A stretch of DNA of 64,000 nucleotides from Eucalyptus grandis (GCF_016545825.1 NC_052621.1:13664199-13728198); one strand, 5' to 3'. Numbered from the stretch's first letter, positions 21,764 to 35,293 are shown. Notes: generated by a model not told the origin, from the sequence alone. A program made the numbers and translations.

Positions 21764-23419
21764 GTTGATAAGCTGACATTTTTACGTCATGGGCATGTCA
21801 TGTTGTCAGTCAATGGATGAAAGGGGACATGGCTTCGGTCGACTGATTTGAAACTCCTCGGTTAGTTTTCACGGGGAAATTACATTTGCTTCTCGGTGAT
21901 CGTGAGTTTCACCACTTGATTTTGCATGCTCTCAAACTAAAACATTTCTCAAGACAACAGGGATCAAGTGTAAGGGTTGCTGCTTGCAGGCACAGGCCCA
22001 TGAGCACTTCTGGGTCCGGAGGAGGTGCTGGCCATCGGTTTCTTGATGCTGCAGAGCCGTTGCTATCGGACAAAATGGCAACCTCCTATTTCTTAATTTG
22101 GTTCGGGTGTCGAATGATTTGCTGATCTGTGAAATTACTCTTCGCGCATTTGATATCACGGGTTGATCTAGTTCTCTTTGGCCACGTTCATAGCTATGAA
22201 AGAACATGCTTAGTTTACCAAAATTGGTGCCAAGCCATGCCAAAGAAAGATCAAAGCGGGTCGATACTTATGATCACAGCAATTATAGTGCACCCATGCA
22301 ACTGGTTATTGGTCTGGCCAGGTTCAGTCTGGATTGGATCAGGTTAGATTGTGTCCTCCCTCAAACCCGATGTAGATAGTAAACCAATATAGCTTGTTGT
22401 CTAAATCTACACAATTTGGAAAATCTGTCCTTGTATTCGTCAGTGCTTCCTGCTAAATTGCGATTCCAATTCCTACATTTACATTGGTTGAATTGAATCC
22501 TATTAGCTAAACAGTGGCATTTTAATAACAGCTTTCTGATTTATGGGCTTAGAAATATCTAGACTGCGAAGATTCTTTAGCATACTGCATAACACTGTCA
22601 AATTCTCCGTTGCCCTTCCCATGATCATCATTCCTTTCAGCTTTCCGAATGCTGATTCCATCCCTTTACGATAAATGACTCCATTCATTGAGAAACTATT
22701 CTGATCTCTTGTGATATTGTGAAATCATAAACTATGTACCGTTTTTTGATATCTTGCACTGCAAGTGGAGTTTGGGACACAGAGCAGCTAGATGCTACTG
22801 CATTCATAACGATTATGTGTATGTGCTTGTTAATTATAGTATGTGAATGTCGATGCGAGGAAGGTGGAAGACATCTTTGGCATCTGCGATAACCCGACTT
22901 TTTTGAATTGAGCGGCAAGGTGCTACAGCCGGCAATAAGCTGCCATATTTTCACAATCATGCACTTCTACATTGTACTTTACAGAGTCAAACATTACAGA
23001 TAATTCTTGGTTGCCTGTGTGGCTTGAAGCTTGATCAAATGCTTTCATCCGTCATGAAAGATTACAGCTTCTTGACTTTAGTAGTCATGTGAGCAACCTA
23101 ACAAGATGTGTCCAAAGAAAAAGTGATTTCTCCTTCTGAGCAAGTTTAGAACCCTGAATTCATAAAGGCTAACGTAATATTTTTCAAAGGTCATTAAATA
23201 TTCATGTATAATCAATGATTTCAACTAACGAATTTTTTTTAATAATTTGGTCATGAATGCAATGCAAAGCGATAATATTCAGGAAATCGCATAGCATTCT
23301 TAAAGGTTTTTTGAATTATTTAAAGTCCCTATCAATAATGAGTAATGTCACTCGACCGACCATGGTCATGAATATAGATGATCAGCAAAAGCATAATCTT
23401 TTAAATTAATGTCGTTGAC

Positions 23420-23851
23420 CCGATTGACCGAAATATCTCCCTGCTTTCATCCGAAAAGCAGCCGTCCGATCCATACCCGCCACGGTCAACCGTCGATTCA
23501 AAAACCGTCAAGCCGCGACACATCACTCCATACCTCCGGTTCAGCAGCCCCGAACCAAGCAGGCTCGGATACCTTTGCTGCTCTCTCTCTGTCTCTCTCT
23601 CTCCTTATCCATTCTCTCTCTTCATCAGTCGTCACTACCTTTGCTGCTCATTCGAATAGCCTCGCATGGGTTGATCCTGATCAGCGTTCGAAGATCCAGT
23701 TCGATCGAGGTGAGCAAAAAGCACCGATCTTTTCTTCCTGGGTCGTCACCGATCTCCACGACTTCGCGAGATTTCGCAGCTTCTGACCGTTTCTTGCTTG
23801 GTTTGTTCGCTTGTTCGTTTGCTTCGTTCGATGGGGGCGTAGAGCGAGGAG
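23420..23851 (+). promoter_or_regulatory. ERD15 promoter-proximal region and 5' leader
   Basis: The region holds a pyrimidine-rich tract (CTCTCT runs, about 23580-23620) typical of plant leaders. A likely leader intron starts at GTGAGCAA (about 23711) and ends at an AG just before the start codon (about 23842). The part before about 23515 is duplicated at 5475-5590. Confidence 0.45.
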
Positions 23852-24696
23852 ATGGCGTTGGTGTCCGGGATGAGGTCGAGCTTGAACCCGAAGGCGCAGC
23901 CGTTCATCCCGATGTTTTACCGGCAGGTGGAGGATTTCTCGCCTGCGTGGTGGGAGCTCGTCAATGCATCGTCTTGGTATCGCGATTACTGGCTGAGCCA
24001 ACGTGAGGACGACGATTTCGGAGATATTGATGATGATGACGACGACGACGACGACGACGATACGATGCCGGGGATGATCGATGATGGGTTCGCGTTCGTG
24101 TATGAGCTGGATGGTATTGATGAGAGGGCTGGTGGGGGATCGGATCCAGTGGGTGTTGGTGAAGGAGTGAGGAAACTGCTCAATGGTAACGATTCTCTGT
24201 GGTGCATCGATTAATTGGTGAAGCGAAATCGTCGAATCAAAGTTGTGATTTTTGCGTTGTTTTGCGTAAGATATGAAATTGAAGAGGAAATAGAGACGAA
24301 AACACATCTTGTAGTCTCAAATAAATGGAGGGTCTTGCTTGTCTGCTGCTCCTTGTATAAATCAGTAGCTGTATCTCTGTTGCTTTTCAATGTTTGATGA
24401 AAGAAGAGATTTTTCCTTGGTTGTATGTTTTAGTGAAGCCTTTAGACATGGTTCTGGAAACTGTTGTTGGAGTAAAGGGTTTCTGAGTTCTGAAGCTGGT
24501 TTCTTGATCTTTCTATTTATGGGTAACAGGTGCGCAAATCGATGCTAAAGCTCTGCTGAAGGACCTGAGCATACCAAAGCCACCCAAGGACAGAGGGCCC
24601 AAATCACCAGTAATGGGGTGTCCAAAGTTCAGCAAGAAATCAGTTCAGAATGTGAGAGTCAAGTGCGCTCCTCGACGCATTCATCAGCCTCGCTGA
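23852..24696 (+). CDS. ERD15: ERD15 (early responsive to dehydration 15), PAM2-motif protein
   Basis: Two exons, 23852-24185 and 24530-24696, encode about 166 residues, in the size range of plant ERD15/CID1 proteins. Near the N-terminus is the PAM2 motif [18 protein letters not shown], which binds the MLLE domain of poly(A)-binding protein. It is followed by the conserved [11 protein letters not shown] block. A run of aspartates (encoded near 24027-24063) comes next. The C-terminal exon reads [19 protein letters not shown] and ends RRIHQPR, the QPR-type end of the family. The intron joins a split Gly codon (G|GT). ERD15 is a small cytoplasmic regulator linked to drought and abscisic-acid responses. 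Reading past the exon 1 donor gives only an intron-derived extension, which I reject. Confidence 0.93.
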
Positions 24697-24850
24697 ACGA
24701 GTGATGATCGAGTAAACTAGTGGAATCTGTTTGGTCTTTAGTCTTCAGTACATGACGAGGTTTCGAATGCTTGTAGCTTCTGGTTCCTGTAATGCTTTTG
24801 GCTTTTGTAGTTTTATCAAGGCTTTCTCAGGGTGTAAAAATTGAATAATT

Positions 24851-24856
24851 AATAAA
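24851..24856 (+). promoter_or_regulatory. Likely ERD15 polyadenylation signal
   Basis: AATAAA lies about 155 bp after the ERD15 stop codon in an AT-rich stretch. Confidence 0.4.
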
Positions 24857-25179
24857 ACATTATCTTTGCAGTATTATGAAGCGTTTGTGAATTTATGGGG
24901 TATTACAGATCGCACATAAATTTTCAAAAGATTCCCCAACATTAAATAGGATATAGAGATGCCGAGTTTCATGTTAAAGGGCCTATGGTATCCTGTCAAA
25001 CTAAATGTAGAATAGTTGAAACTTTTAAGTTAAAGAAATAAAGCGGCTGTTGGATTAGGTGAGGCAAAGAGTATGCCAAATACCTTCACCATATTGAAAT
25101 GATACTCGGTCAAATAAAGGGGTGGTTAATGTAAACGAAAAGAGACTGACCAATTTTTTTTTTTTTTTTTTACTGACCA
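24857..25179. other. ERD15 downstream spacer
   Basis: No gene seen. A T-run (about 25152-25171) lies next to the truncated end of the minus-strand copia element. Confidence 0.5.
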
Positions 25180-28100
25180 AAAAAAAATTAAACAAAAAGA
25201 GAAGAAACAGATTGATTATCACAATATGGAACTGAGGAAGCTGAAGGTGGCATACTAAGTTCATATAACAACATCCTCAACCAAAAGCAACTCACTAGTC
25301 ACATGAGCCATGGCTTGATATTATGCTTCTGCACTTGATTGAGACACCACCTATTATTTCTTGCTTTTCCAACTCACAAGGTTGCCTCCCAAGAACAAAT
25401 AGTAGCCAAAAGTTGATCTTCTATCAATAGGGCATCCAACCCAATCAGCATTAGGGTAGCCAGTGACGTAAAGATGTCCATGATTCTAAATAGAATTCCT
25501 TTTCGCGATGCTCCCTTCAAGTATTTAACAACACATAGCACTATCTCCCAATGTGTAGTGCGAGGAGCACTCATAAGTTGGCTAACCACCCTAATAGCAA
25601 AACAAATATCTAGTTGGGTGACAATTAAATAGTTGAGCTTATCCATTAACCTCCAATACTTGCTTAGATCATGTAGTAAGTCTCCATGTTCTGCATCAAG
25701 TTTCACATTAGGATCCATTGGAGTATCAACAAGCTTAGCTCCAAGAAAATCAACCTCACTAAGGATATCCAGAACATATTTCTATTGTGATAATGAGATA
25801 CCATCACATATGCCACCTTAATGCCCAAGAAATACCGTAGACAACCCACATCTTTTGTACTGAATTCTATCTATAAAAACTATTTTAACTTTTGTATGCC
25901 CACAAAATCACTACCGGTGATAATAGTTATTGTCCACATACACAACTAGGAGAATACATCTCGCAGAAGAAGTGGAACTGAACATAGAATGATCCACGGT
26001 ACGATGTTGTAAACCAAACCAAGTAACTACATCACTGAAACGACCAAACCAGACATGAGGGCACTATTTCAACCTATATTATGCCTCACGCAAGTGACAA
26101 ACACTAGTAGACTCCCCTTGAGCAACAAACCCCGGGGGTTGCTCCATATATACCTCATCTGCCGAGTTGTCGTGAAGGAAGGTATTCTTGACATCAAGTT
26201 GATGGAGAGTCCAATCATATGGAACATCAAGAGAAATGAAAATACAAACAAAAGGTATCTTTGCGAAGAGAGAAAACTTATCATCATAATCAACTCCATA
26301 AATTTGAGTGTAACCTTGTGCAACTAGATGCGTCTTTAGACACTCAACAGAACCATTCGGTTGAAACTTCATTGTGAATACCCAACGACACCCCACAACC
26401 TATTTGCTAGCAAGTAATAGTGTAAGGTGCCATGTCCTATTATCCTATAGTGCTTGCATTTCATCCTCCATAGCCCGCCGTCAACCTGGATGAGCAAGGG
26501 CCATTGCAACAGTACTTGGCACAAACACAGCAAATAAAGACGCAATAGACGAGGAATTGTAGAGAGACAATCATAAAATAAAAACTGAGAAAGAGGGTGA
26601 CGGGTATATGTATAAGAAGACAAAAGAGTATAGGGGTAAATCGGGAATTAGGTTGATCGATGCAAGAATGTGTACCTTTGCGTAATGCAATGGGAATATC
26701 AATCAGCGGGAATTGGTGGATTAGAGGTTGAGGCATTAATTGATGGAGAATCATGTACATCCAATGTGGGTGACAACTGTACTACCTCACGTTGAACCAA
26801 ATGACACCGTTGATAAGTCTTGTCGGTGAACTAAAAATCGGGTGACCCTCCAAATATACTTGGCAAGGGGATAGGTGGTAGAGAGGCTATGGCTAAGGAC
26901 AATGTAATTTCGAAAGGAGTCACCAATTGGGTAGCAGAGGAGTAATATGATTGATTCTCGAAAAAGGATACATCCGCCAAGACATACAATTGCCAACCAA
27001 CCAAACTATGACACTTGTACCTTTTTTGAGTTTGATAATACCCAAGAAGCACACATTTGTCAGCCCATGGATCGAGCTTCATGACTAGGGGCAAGTCGAT
27101 GCACACAACAAACACAGCCAAACACACTGAGTGGTAAAGAAAAAAGTGGACCTATAGGATGGAGAGTAGAGAAAGGTATGCCCCCATGAAGCATAGAGAA
27201 TGGGACGCGATTTATGAGATAGTATGCTATAAGAATAGTATGCCCCCAGAATGGTTTAGGGAGGTTTATATGGAAAAGGAGACAATGAGCAACATCCAAG
27301 AGATGATGATTTTCTTGTTTTGCCACCCCATTCTGCTAGGGAGTGTAGGGACAAGAGGTTTGATGTAAAATCCCATGAGATATATGAAATGATTGAAAAC
27401 CAAAGGATATAGCCATATATTCTTTGGCATTATCGGAGTGCAAACATTTAATAGAAACATGATACTGATTAAGAATCTCAAAGTAAAACATATGAAAGCC
27501 ACGTCACGCGGCAATAATATCCACAAATGTAACAAAGTGCATATAACCAAACATATCATTGACATGACATGGTCCCCAAACATCAGAATGAACTATGGTC
27601 CCCAAACATCAGAATGAACTAACTTAGAAGGACTTGACACACAACTTTGGACACGGGAAGGAAAAGATACCCAATGATGTTTGCCAAACTGGTAAGCATC
27701 CTACTAGATACGTCTCATGAACAATGAAACAGGAGAAAAATGACAAAGTATGTCAGGTGGTAGATCATACAACAATGCATCCTAAAGAAGTCAGAAGTGG
27801 TGCTCTTTTGAACGGCAATATCAATAAGGTCTTTATTTGGATAGTACAGCCCATTGGAGTCATGCCCTCCACCAATCATCCATTCCGTCCTCAGATTCTG
27901 AAAGACACAATGAGTGGAGGTAAATGTCCTAGAACAATTCAAATCTCTGGTAATGGAACTAATAGAAAGCAAGTTATATGGGAAAACTAATAAATGGTAA
28001 ATAGACGAAAGAGAAAGAGAGAGGGACCTAAGGTTACATCCCCTTAACCGGTGATATGGGACTGTAAACCATCGACAAGTATAACAAAATTAGGTGATAT

Positions 28101-29916
28101 AGAGGTAATACCAGATAATAAATTAGAATTTCCGGTCCTATGATTGGTGGCACTCGAGTCTACGAACTAAGAAGTGGGCACAGAAGAGAGTAAACAAGAT
28201 GAGTTACCTAAATAAGTATGTGCCAAATTAGCAGTGGAAGCTGAGGAATCCATCACTGGGTGGAGACGTACTAAGGACTCATACTCCGCACAAGACAACA
28301 TAATGGTGCTAGGCAATTCTTGTGATTGATCAACAACCTTCTACATTGGGGGTTCACCCACATTGGCATAAGCAGCCTGTGGACAAAGCTCGGGGTGTAG
28401 AGCATAGTAATAGGCTTCAAAATGGCCACCTCGCTAACAGTGGTTGCAATAACATGAACTTTCAGCGCCCCCATTTCTATCATGGCCATAGCCCAAAGAG
28501 AAATTAGGTATGCTATGGCCACAAGAATTATGCCCTCAGCCTCCACGACCACCGAAAGACTGAGAAACCATAGCACTTGCTATAGATACAAAATAAAGTG
28601 CAGATGATGAAGCAGACATGTCTCCAAAGACTCGAGAGAAGACCTCATCAACCGATGGAAGAGTACTCTGAAAAGTAATTTGATGTTGAAGAGAAGAATG
28701 AGCATGACCAAGCCCCTAGAGATATAACATAACTCTCATATCTACTTGACACTTGGCCAACTCTTTAACGTCATCAGTGACAACCAAATAAGTGTACAGT
28801 CTTCGCAAAGAGTGGTAGATCTAGAATAGTAATCGATATAGACATGTATCCTACATGTAGATCAAATAACTCCTCCCAAACATCACAAACATGGGTCATA
28901 TTATCTCTTCCTGAAAACATAAGAGTACACTTGTCCCAAATGACTTTGGCTAATGTACACCACATAAATTGAGGACTAATATTGGAATCCATGGTATTCC
29001 ACAACAACATTTGAACGGCAGCATCACTAGAGTGCCGATCATCCACCTTTGTTTTATCTATTTTATCTAAAGGTGGAGGTGAAGTTAGATAACTCAATTG
29101 TTTGGTGGCCGACAGATATGTCTCAATCGCCATAGACCAAGAAGGGTAATTGGTCCCACCTAGCTTGACAAAACTCAACTTCAGATTAGTAAGATTGGTA
29201 TTTATGCTCACACCAAGTTTAGAGTTTTTAGCCATACCTCAATAATAAACAGAGAACTTAAATGGTACCTAAATATAAAGTCATCCCTTAATGCATTAAA
29301 CTGTTCAGATATCCAAGGCGACACTAAACCATCCAACACAAAATTCTAGGTCAACAACAAAACCTTTCAAAATTCTGTAATTGCAAACAAACCCATGTCA
29401 CTTTTCATTGAAAACCAACCAATAAAACTCTCAAACAATTGCATTCGCTACACTTGCGGTTCTCGGCCACATCACCTAGAAAAGAATATTTTGATAGATG
29501 GGTAATTACGTGCATATCACCTAAAAGAACTTCATGTCCTATCACTTCAAAGTGCTCTAAAAGTCTAACACACTAGATGCTCCTTGAGCGAGGAAAGAGG
29601 AGTAGACCTCATCTGCAATGCCAGATCTAGTTGCGAGGATAGGTTGAACCACGGTGGTTTCTCGCCATCCGATGACGGTGGTTTCTCCAGTGATGTAATG
29701 ATGATTGTTGGCGGCTAGGGTAAAAAGTATATTTTTGTGGCTCTGATACCATGTAAATGAAAGAGAAGAAAATTGTTATTCTCATAATTAGAGATTACAT
29801 CAATATATAGTGAGTATTAGGGTTCACTAACAATGAAGAAGACTAAACTACCCTTCAATAGAAGAAGACTAAACTATCCTTCAATAGTTAAGATGCAAGT
29901 AACATTTCTATCAACA
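25180..29916 (-). mobile_element. Ty1/copia retrotransposon, 5' LTR present, 3' end truncated, decayed
   Basis: On the minus strand the order is 5' LTR (29916-29752), primer-binding site TGGTATCAGAGCC (29751-29739), gag (29235-about 28770, with NYPSWSMAIETYL), integrase (about 27583-26830, with a PFWGHTILIAYYLINRVP block), reverse transcriptase (26396-about 25870, WVFTMKFQPNGSVE and MEQPPGFV), and the first part of RNase H (25718-about 25190). Similarity ends in the RNase H DNQS block, and there is no polypurine tract or 3' LTR. Many frameshifts occur, and the catalytic YVDD appears as YVDN (near 25928-25945). It is inactive. The sequence lies between ERD15 and the IQD gene. Confidence 0.88.
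29752..29916 (-). repeat. Short 5' LTR of the minus-strand copia element
   Basis: It reads TGTTGATAGAAATG to TTCATTTACA on the minus strand, 165 bp, and is followed at once by the initiator-tRNA-Met primer-binding site TGGTATCAGAGCC. It contains two copies of a short block with tagtttagtcttcttc. Confidence 0.7.
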
Positions 29917-31945
29917 TGAATTTTAAACACTTGACCATCTATTACAATTACATAATGACTGGTAAGCTTAAAGAGTAGAAATTTAAGGTCGACTCGCTCA
30001 CTGCGTGTATTACATAGCTCTCTTTGTTCTAATATATGTCGACAAGACTCCTTTTCTATGTTATTTAATGCATTCCACTAGTCTAAGAACTAAAAGAGCC
30101 TGAAAATATAAAGGTTGTCCTGGATTTGGAGCCGCATGTAGCTTCAAGAAGAGCAGCTCAGCATGCAAATTGAACCAATAGTATATGCAATTTGCATATG
30201 ACCCCATGAACTGGGTCCAAGACGTAGGCCTTTTTCGATCGTTACGAAGCCAGCACTGATTCTTTTAGTCCAAAGACGAGAAAAAAAAAGTACCAATATT
30301 CTCAGTGGTAATGAGGAACACGAATTGTCACTGCAAAAAGTGGAACTACCGAGGAAGGTGCAGGCATCCAAAGATACTCGACGCAAGAGCCTTCGTTTGA
30401 TCATATTAAAGTTGCAACAGTCGCAGTGTGAAGGATCTCCAACTGTCACTGTATGGTTGCAACCCCGAAAGGGACTCGGCTAAGGGCTTCTGAAAAAAGC
30501 AAAGGGATGGAATTCTCTTTGTTTCTTTGGCAAAGATGAGAACGGATCGTGGCTTGTCCTGCTCTGGAGGGGCCATCCACCAGCTGTATTCCTCTCCTGC
30601 ATAACCCATGTTTGCTTTGTCGTCTTCTTTTCATTCTCCTGTCCCTTGCACATTCAACCTGCCCCACATCTCTCCCAATAATAGCTCTCTCTCTCTCACG
30701 CGTGTATTAGGTCTATGCAAGTGTTTCATGGTCAAATTTTTGGGGGCAACATTGTCCAGAAGGAAAAGGAAAGAAACTTTGGAGGAGTGCGAAATGGGGT
30801 CTCCAATGTAGCGTTTACTGTTTACCATTTTCTGCAAATATGGTAGCCCTCTTTTGCAATTGCAGAAAGGTACTTCTCAGGGAGCAGTTGCATCTGAGAT
30901 GTGACGCAGCCTGCTCAAGACACATGCGATGACACCCAGATATTTAGCCGGGTATGCAAAAGAATCAGGGCTAAAACAAAGCCTCATCATGCGTGATGGG
31001 ACACTTCTGCGTGCATTGATGATGCTCTTGGTCAGAACAAAAGAAAAAATAAAGCTGAATGAGCGCAGTGTCAGCCTTGTTAAATTCTTCCCAAAACGAA
31101 ACACTTGAACATGCGTTTGACAGTGTAATAGACTGCATACGGGACCCTCATCAAACTCCGAAGACTTTTCTCTCACGAAAATAATAATTCAGCGCACTCA
31201 CGGAGCTCCCTCCCTCTCTCTCTCCCCTCCCTCTCTCCCCCTCCCTGAGTGCAAACATGGCTTCTCTCCTTCCCCACAGAGTGCTTTGTTCAAGGCCCAC
31301 TTGCCCAACAGATGCAACTCATCGGGGAAAAGGCGAATTATACTATTAAAGAATATCAGTATTTTATATGACATACATACCCATCTGGTGAGTTTAAAGC
31401 ATTTGTTAAATTCACTCTTTCGGGATTTGTGATTCCATTGTCTCGAGAAGAAATCTGGTGTGCGATTCATCCACACTCCAGAGTCATCCCCTTTTTGGGT
31501 ATGTGATAAAAATAAGAAAGGGTTGATCTTGATCTGAATTTAAGGCCATTCTTTCTCCAACTTGTCAAATTTTGGTCATCCCAAAGGGAAAGGCGTTTCC
31601 ATGTGGCGAACTTTGTGATTGATTTTGCTAGTTGTGCAAGAAAAGGTGAGCCTAGTGATCTACATAGGTTTCGGCACAGTCAAGCATTGTGCCTCCTGAA
31701 TTTGGGTCCTCGTGTAGAATTGTCCCGCAAGAAATATTATTCTATGAGCTTTTTTATGTTGACAGGTTTTCCTCATTGTGCCACTAGCTACCAGCTTTTA
31801 TATGAATCACTCTCTCTCCAGCGTCCATGCTTGCTTGCTTCTGAGTTTGCTTGTTGTGCAGCCACATCTCTGATGCTATCACCAAGTAGCCCACTCTCAT
31901 ACCAATAGGACCTTTTCAGGTCACATTCACATGTGAAGCCCTTCA
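29917..31945. other. Intergenic region upstream of the IQD gene
   Basis: No supported coding region in 2 kb. A CT-rich low-complexity tract sits near 31205-31250. An AG at about 31918-31919 followed by a short leader suggests a 5' UTR intron of the IQD gene. Confidence 0.5.
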
Positions 31946-34082
31946 ATGGCCAAAAAGAGGAGCTGGTTCACCTTAGTGAAGAGATTCTTTAGGCTAGAGA
32001 AGCAAACAAAGCCAGAGAAGGTTCTGAACGTGTTGATTTTGTAATATTGTTTTAGCGAAACCTCCAAATTTTCATTGTTAAGTTTGTGGCTCTGACATCA
32101 ATGTGTTTGATCAGAAGGAAAGAAGAAGGAAATGGGTGTTTGAGAGGCTTCAAGTTAAAAGTTTACCGCCAATTGCAGCACCACCGCCCCCAAAGACAGT
32201 TGATGATGCAGAGGAACAAGTGCAGAGCAAGCACGCCCTTAGTGTGGCTCTTGCTGCGGCAGCCGCTGCTGAAGCAGCTGCTGCAGCTGCTCAGGTGGCT
32301 GCTGAGGTTGCTAAGCTCACAAGCAACCCTCAACCTTCGTCTCATCAATGCAAAAAGGAAGTGGATGAACCTTCCGTTGCTATAATACACCAGGACACTA
32401 CCCACATCACACATCAAAATGAAAGTAAAAGCCAAGAATTGCCTGCTATTAGAATTCAAGCCGCCTTTCGAGGATTTCTTGTGAGTTTACTCTCCCCAGC
32501 CAATCTCATGTACTTACCCTGTGCCATTTCTAAGAAACTGTTGCAAGTTAGGCTATAGATGTTATAACTGCGGGTGAAGACTCATTTTAATGCCTATGTA
32601 GAAGGATCTGGTGCTTATAGCTAGGGGAAAATCCATTCCCCCTCTTATGTAATTGATTGGGCTGTTGACACTTGCTGGTGGCATTAGTCAAGTTAAACCA
32701 TGATTTTGAAGAGAACTATGTGGAAGGATTATGGGAATGATGAAGTACCAAATTTTCAGATTTGATCGTTTTCTTTCCCTTATTATCAGAATGAATAACC
32801 TCTGATTAACGTTATCTTGGGGGGAGATCTGTAGGCAAGGAAAGCTCTGAGGGCACTAAAGGGAATCGTGAGGCTTCAAGCCATAATTCGAGGCTGCGCT
32901 GTCAGGCGCCAAGCAATGACCACTCTTAAGCGCTTGCAATCCATTGTGGATATACATTCACAGGTCTGTGCGACCAGATCACACAATGTTCAGAGGACTT
33001 TGCATTGCGACGAGAATTGTCAGATCAAATACATAAGTTACATGGTAAGGGTTGTTTTAAAAATGTCAGGTCTCTCTCTCTCTCCCTCCCCCTTTTGTTC
33101 CTTATCCCTACTACTTCAGATGACCGAGTTGTCCTCAAGAATATAAATGTTCTTTCATTATATTTGAAAAGGATGTGACATCAATCAGTTTAGGTTTTTA
33201 GTTTTTTCAATCTGATCATTTCAAGGTGGTTCAGCATATTTCTATTCTACTCTCCTCTTGATCTGAAGGTAACAAAGACATTGGTGAATTTGTTTCGAAA
33301 TATTTAGGTCGATAAAAACAGCCAAAGAAGGTGGGATGACAGCTTACTGTCTAAAAAAGATGCAGAGGCATTGTTCTTAAGCAAGAAAGAGGCTGCATTG
33401 AAGAGAGAGCGCATCAAGGGATACTCATTCAACCATCGGGTAAGAATGGCCTGTCCTTAGTGCCTCATTTTGAGCCTATCACTTCAATTGATTTCTCATA
33501 GAGGGAAAAATTATGCAGAAGTCGGCAGAATCAGAGCACAGAAAACCAAGCGGAAGGTGGAGGTATTGGTTGGAGCAATGGGTGGACACGCAACTTGCTA
33601 AAAGCAAAGAATTTGAAGATCTAGACCCGGTTCTGACTTCTCATCCGAAGCCAAATGATGAGGATAAAAGACAATTTAAGCCGAAAAGTAGTCCGAAAAA
33701 ACAACAGATCGAGCCACTGGACTCCCCTCAATGTGCTCCAAGAAGGTACCCTCGCCATAAAAAGCAGTCCTCGATGGGGGATGACAACTTCCAAAGTCCG
33801 CGTGCCATACCAACTTATATGGCCACGACCGAATCGGCCAAGGCAAAAGCGAGATCACTGAGCTCGCCCAAACTGAGGCCCGGGGCTTTTGATGCTTACT
33901 CCGATAGCTATTCCCCGTACAAGAATAAGCTCTCTCTCGTATCTTCAATCGCAAGCGAAGTGCCTGGCTTCTACAAAAGTGGCAGGCCAAATGGTTACCA
34001 GCAGAAATCTCCAAGCTTGAAGGGCATTCCGGCTACCATGAAACCGAGCAGAAACATTGCAAGGGAACTTGGCATTGATTAA
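31946..34082 (+). CDS. IQ-domain (IQD) calmodulin-binding protein
   Basis: Five exons (31946-32020, 32115-32480, 32835-33044, 33308-33439, 33519-34082) encode about 448 residues. The basic N-terminus MAKKRSWFTLVKRFFRLE and the next block KERRRKWVFERLQ are typical of IQDs. An alanine-rich helix (about residues 60-80) precedes the IQ67 region, which begins RIQAAFRGFLARKALRALKG at the exon 2/3 border, the family-specific splice position. It continues LQAIIRGCAVRRQA. Later come SLLSKKDAEALFLSKKEA and GRWRYWLEQWVDTQ, conserved in the C-terminal half. I chose AAG at 33519 as the exon 5 start because it restores the conserved HR-KSAESE frame; the earlier AG at 33501 would not. IQDs bind calmodulin and act as microtubule or plasma-membrane scaffolds. 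Confidence 0.92.
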
Positions 34083-35293
34083 GAGTACTGAAAAACAGTG
34101 CTTTAATCGAACGAGTGCTATGTTCGAATCAATTCAGTGCTCAAGATCAAGACAAAGGAACTAGGAAACAGGAGAAGGAGCTTCGATGTAACGAGCAGAT
34201 GATATGAGAGTGAAAAGTATCATTGTATCTACCAGTTTTAGGCCATACCAGAATGTGTTTCAATTAAATGTCATGACACGGGGTTATTAGAAATCGTGAA
34301 CTGGTTACTTTAAGATTCTTGTCCCAGGTCAAGAAAGGGCTTTCGACAATGCATATAAATCCTCTGGTCATAAGTGGAATTCACATGAACTTTCACCAAT
34401 TTCAAGGGCTGAAGATGTTGGAGAAGTCATATGGAGTTGCGAGTGGGCCCAACATTGTCTCCTTCACTCACTTATTCGAGACCTCTTCTGTACTATTTTC
34501 AAAACCCATTTTCTCATTCCAAAGATTAGCATAACATTATAAAAGTTCAATCTTTTTCCTTTATGAAGTGAAAATTCCAAATCGAATGTCTATTTAGGGA
34601 CAAGAAGCATAAGCCCCGCACTACGCCTCTCGGTCCACTCACATGGTGCTTATCATAATTGGGCAAAGCATAAACGAAGGCAATAGACATAGAGCATTGA
34701 TTCGATTTAAATGGACTGCTTCGTTTAATATTTATATTCCCCCGCATCCTCCCAAAGAAAAAAAAATCCCAAATTTTGTCCAGACACGAATACTCCCAAA
34801 ATTTTTGTATCACCAAAAACACTAACTACCCACTGTGATACAAATATTCCCACATTTTTTGTGTTACTAAAAAATCAAAATTTATAAACATGTGATTAAG
34901 TATTATCTGCTTCAATTTGATGATGATATATTTATCACACCAATATAATTTTAGACTTAAAAAATTTGGAGTATTTCTATCATAATGAATGAATTTAGGG
35001 TTTTTATTAACAAAAAAAAAAAACAAATGTTTGGGATTTTTATGTGCATAGTTTGGGGTTTTTAGGATATTGACCCAACAAAAAAAAAATAATAAAAAAA
35101 AAATTGCAGGGCTAAGAAAGGATATCATGGGCCAAGCTAGCCCAAGCCCATATAGATATCTTCATTTTCTCTCTTTCATTTTTCTTTTCTTTCTTTCTTC
35201 TCCGAAAGAGCGACAAGCAAACCCTACCCTCCACCCCCGAATCCCCCCCTCGAAGGAGCACGAAGCTTGGGAACCGGCGGAACCAGATCAACG
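34083..35293. other. Intergenic region between IQD and NAA10
   Basis: It contains the IQD 3' UTR, AT-rich DNA with A-runs, and the NAA10 promoter. The promoter carries GGGCCA and GCCCA motifs near 35128-35150 and a pyrimidine-rich leader (35160-35205). No other gene seen. Confidence 0.5.

Larger units (their letters stand above)
15700..23400 (+). pseudogene. Purple acid phosphatase (PAP27-like) copy C, disrupted by two retroelements
   Basis: Exon pieces collinear with copy A are spread over 7.7 kb. They are: about 15700-15853 (FGNVDVIF and RDIA, then a degraded YATGFLVEW with TGG changed to TGA plus a one-base insertion), 19587-19772 (degraded DSGGECG exon, splice donor GT lost), 21809-about 21876 (WMKGDMASV followed by an in-frame TGA), about 21990-22074 (HRPMSTSGSGGGAG), about 22162-22340 (GHVHSYERTCLVYQNW, frameshifted), and about 22840-22910 (KVEDIFGICDNPTFLN and stop). 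It contains a complete LTR element in the intron after the first exon and a solo LTR in the next intron. It is clearly non-functional, unlike copy A. Downstream DNA runs directly into the ERD15 promoter, so this is probably the original PAP-ERD15 arrangement. Confidence 0.75.

Noticed and set aside
23681..24307. 208-residue minus-strand ORF over ERD15
   Set aside because: Antisense shadow of ERD15 exon 1; the Asp codons give runs of Val/Ile on the other strand.
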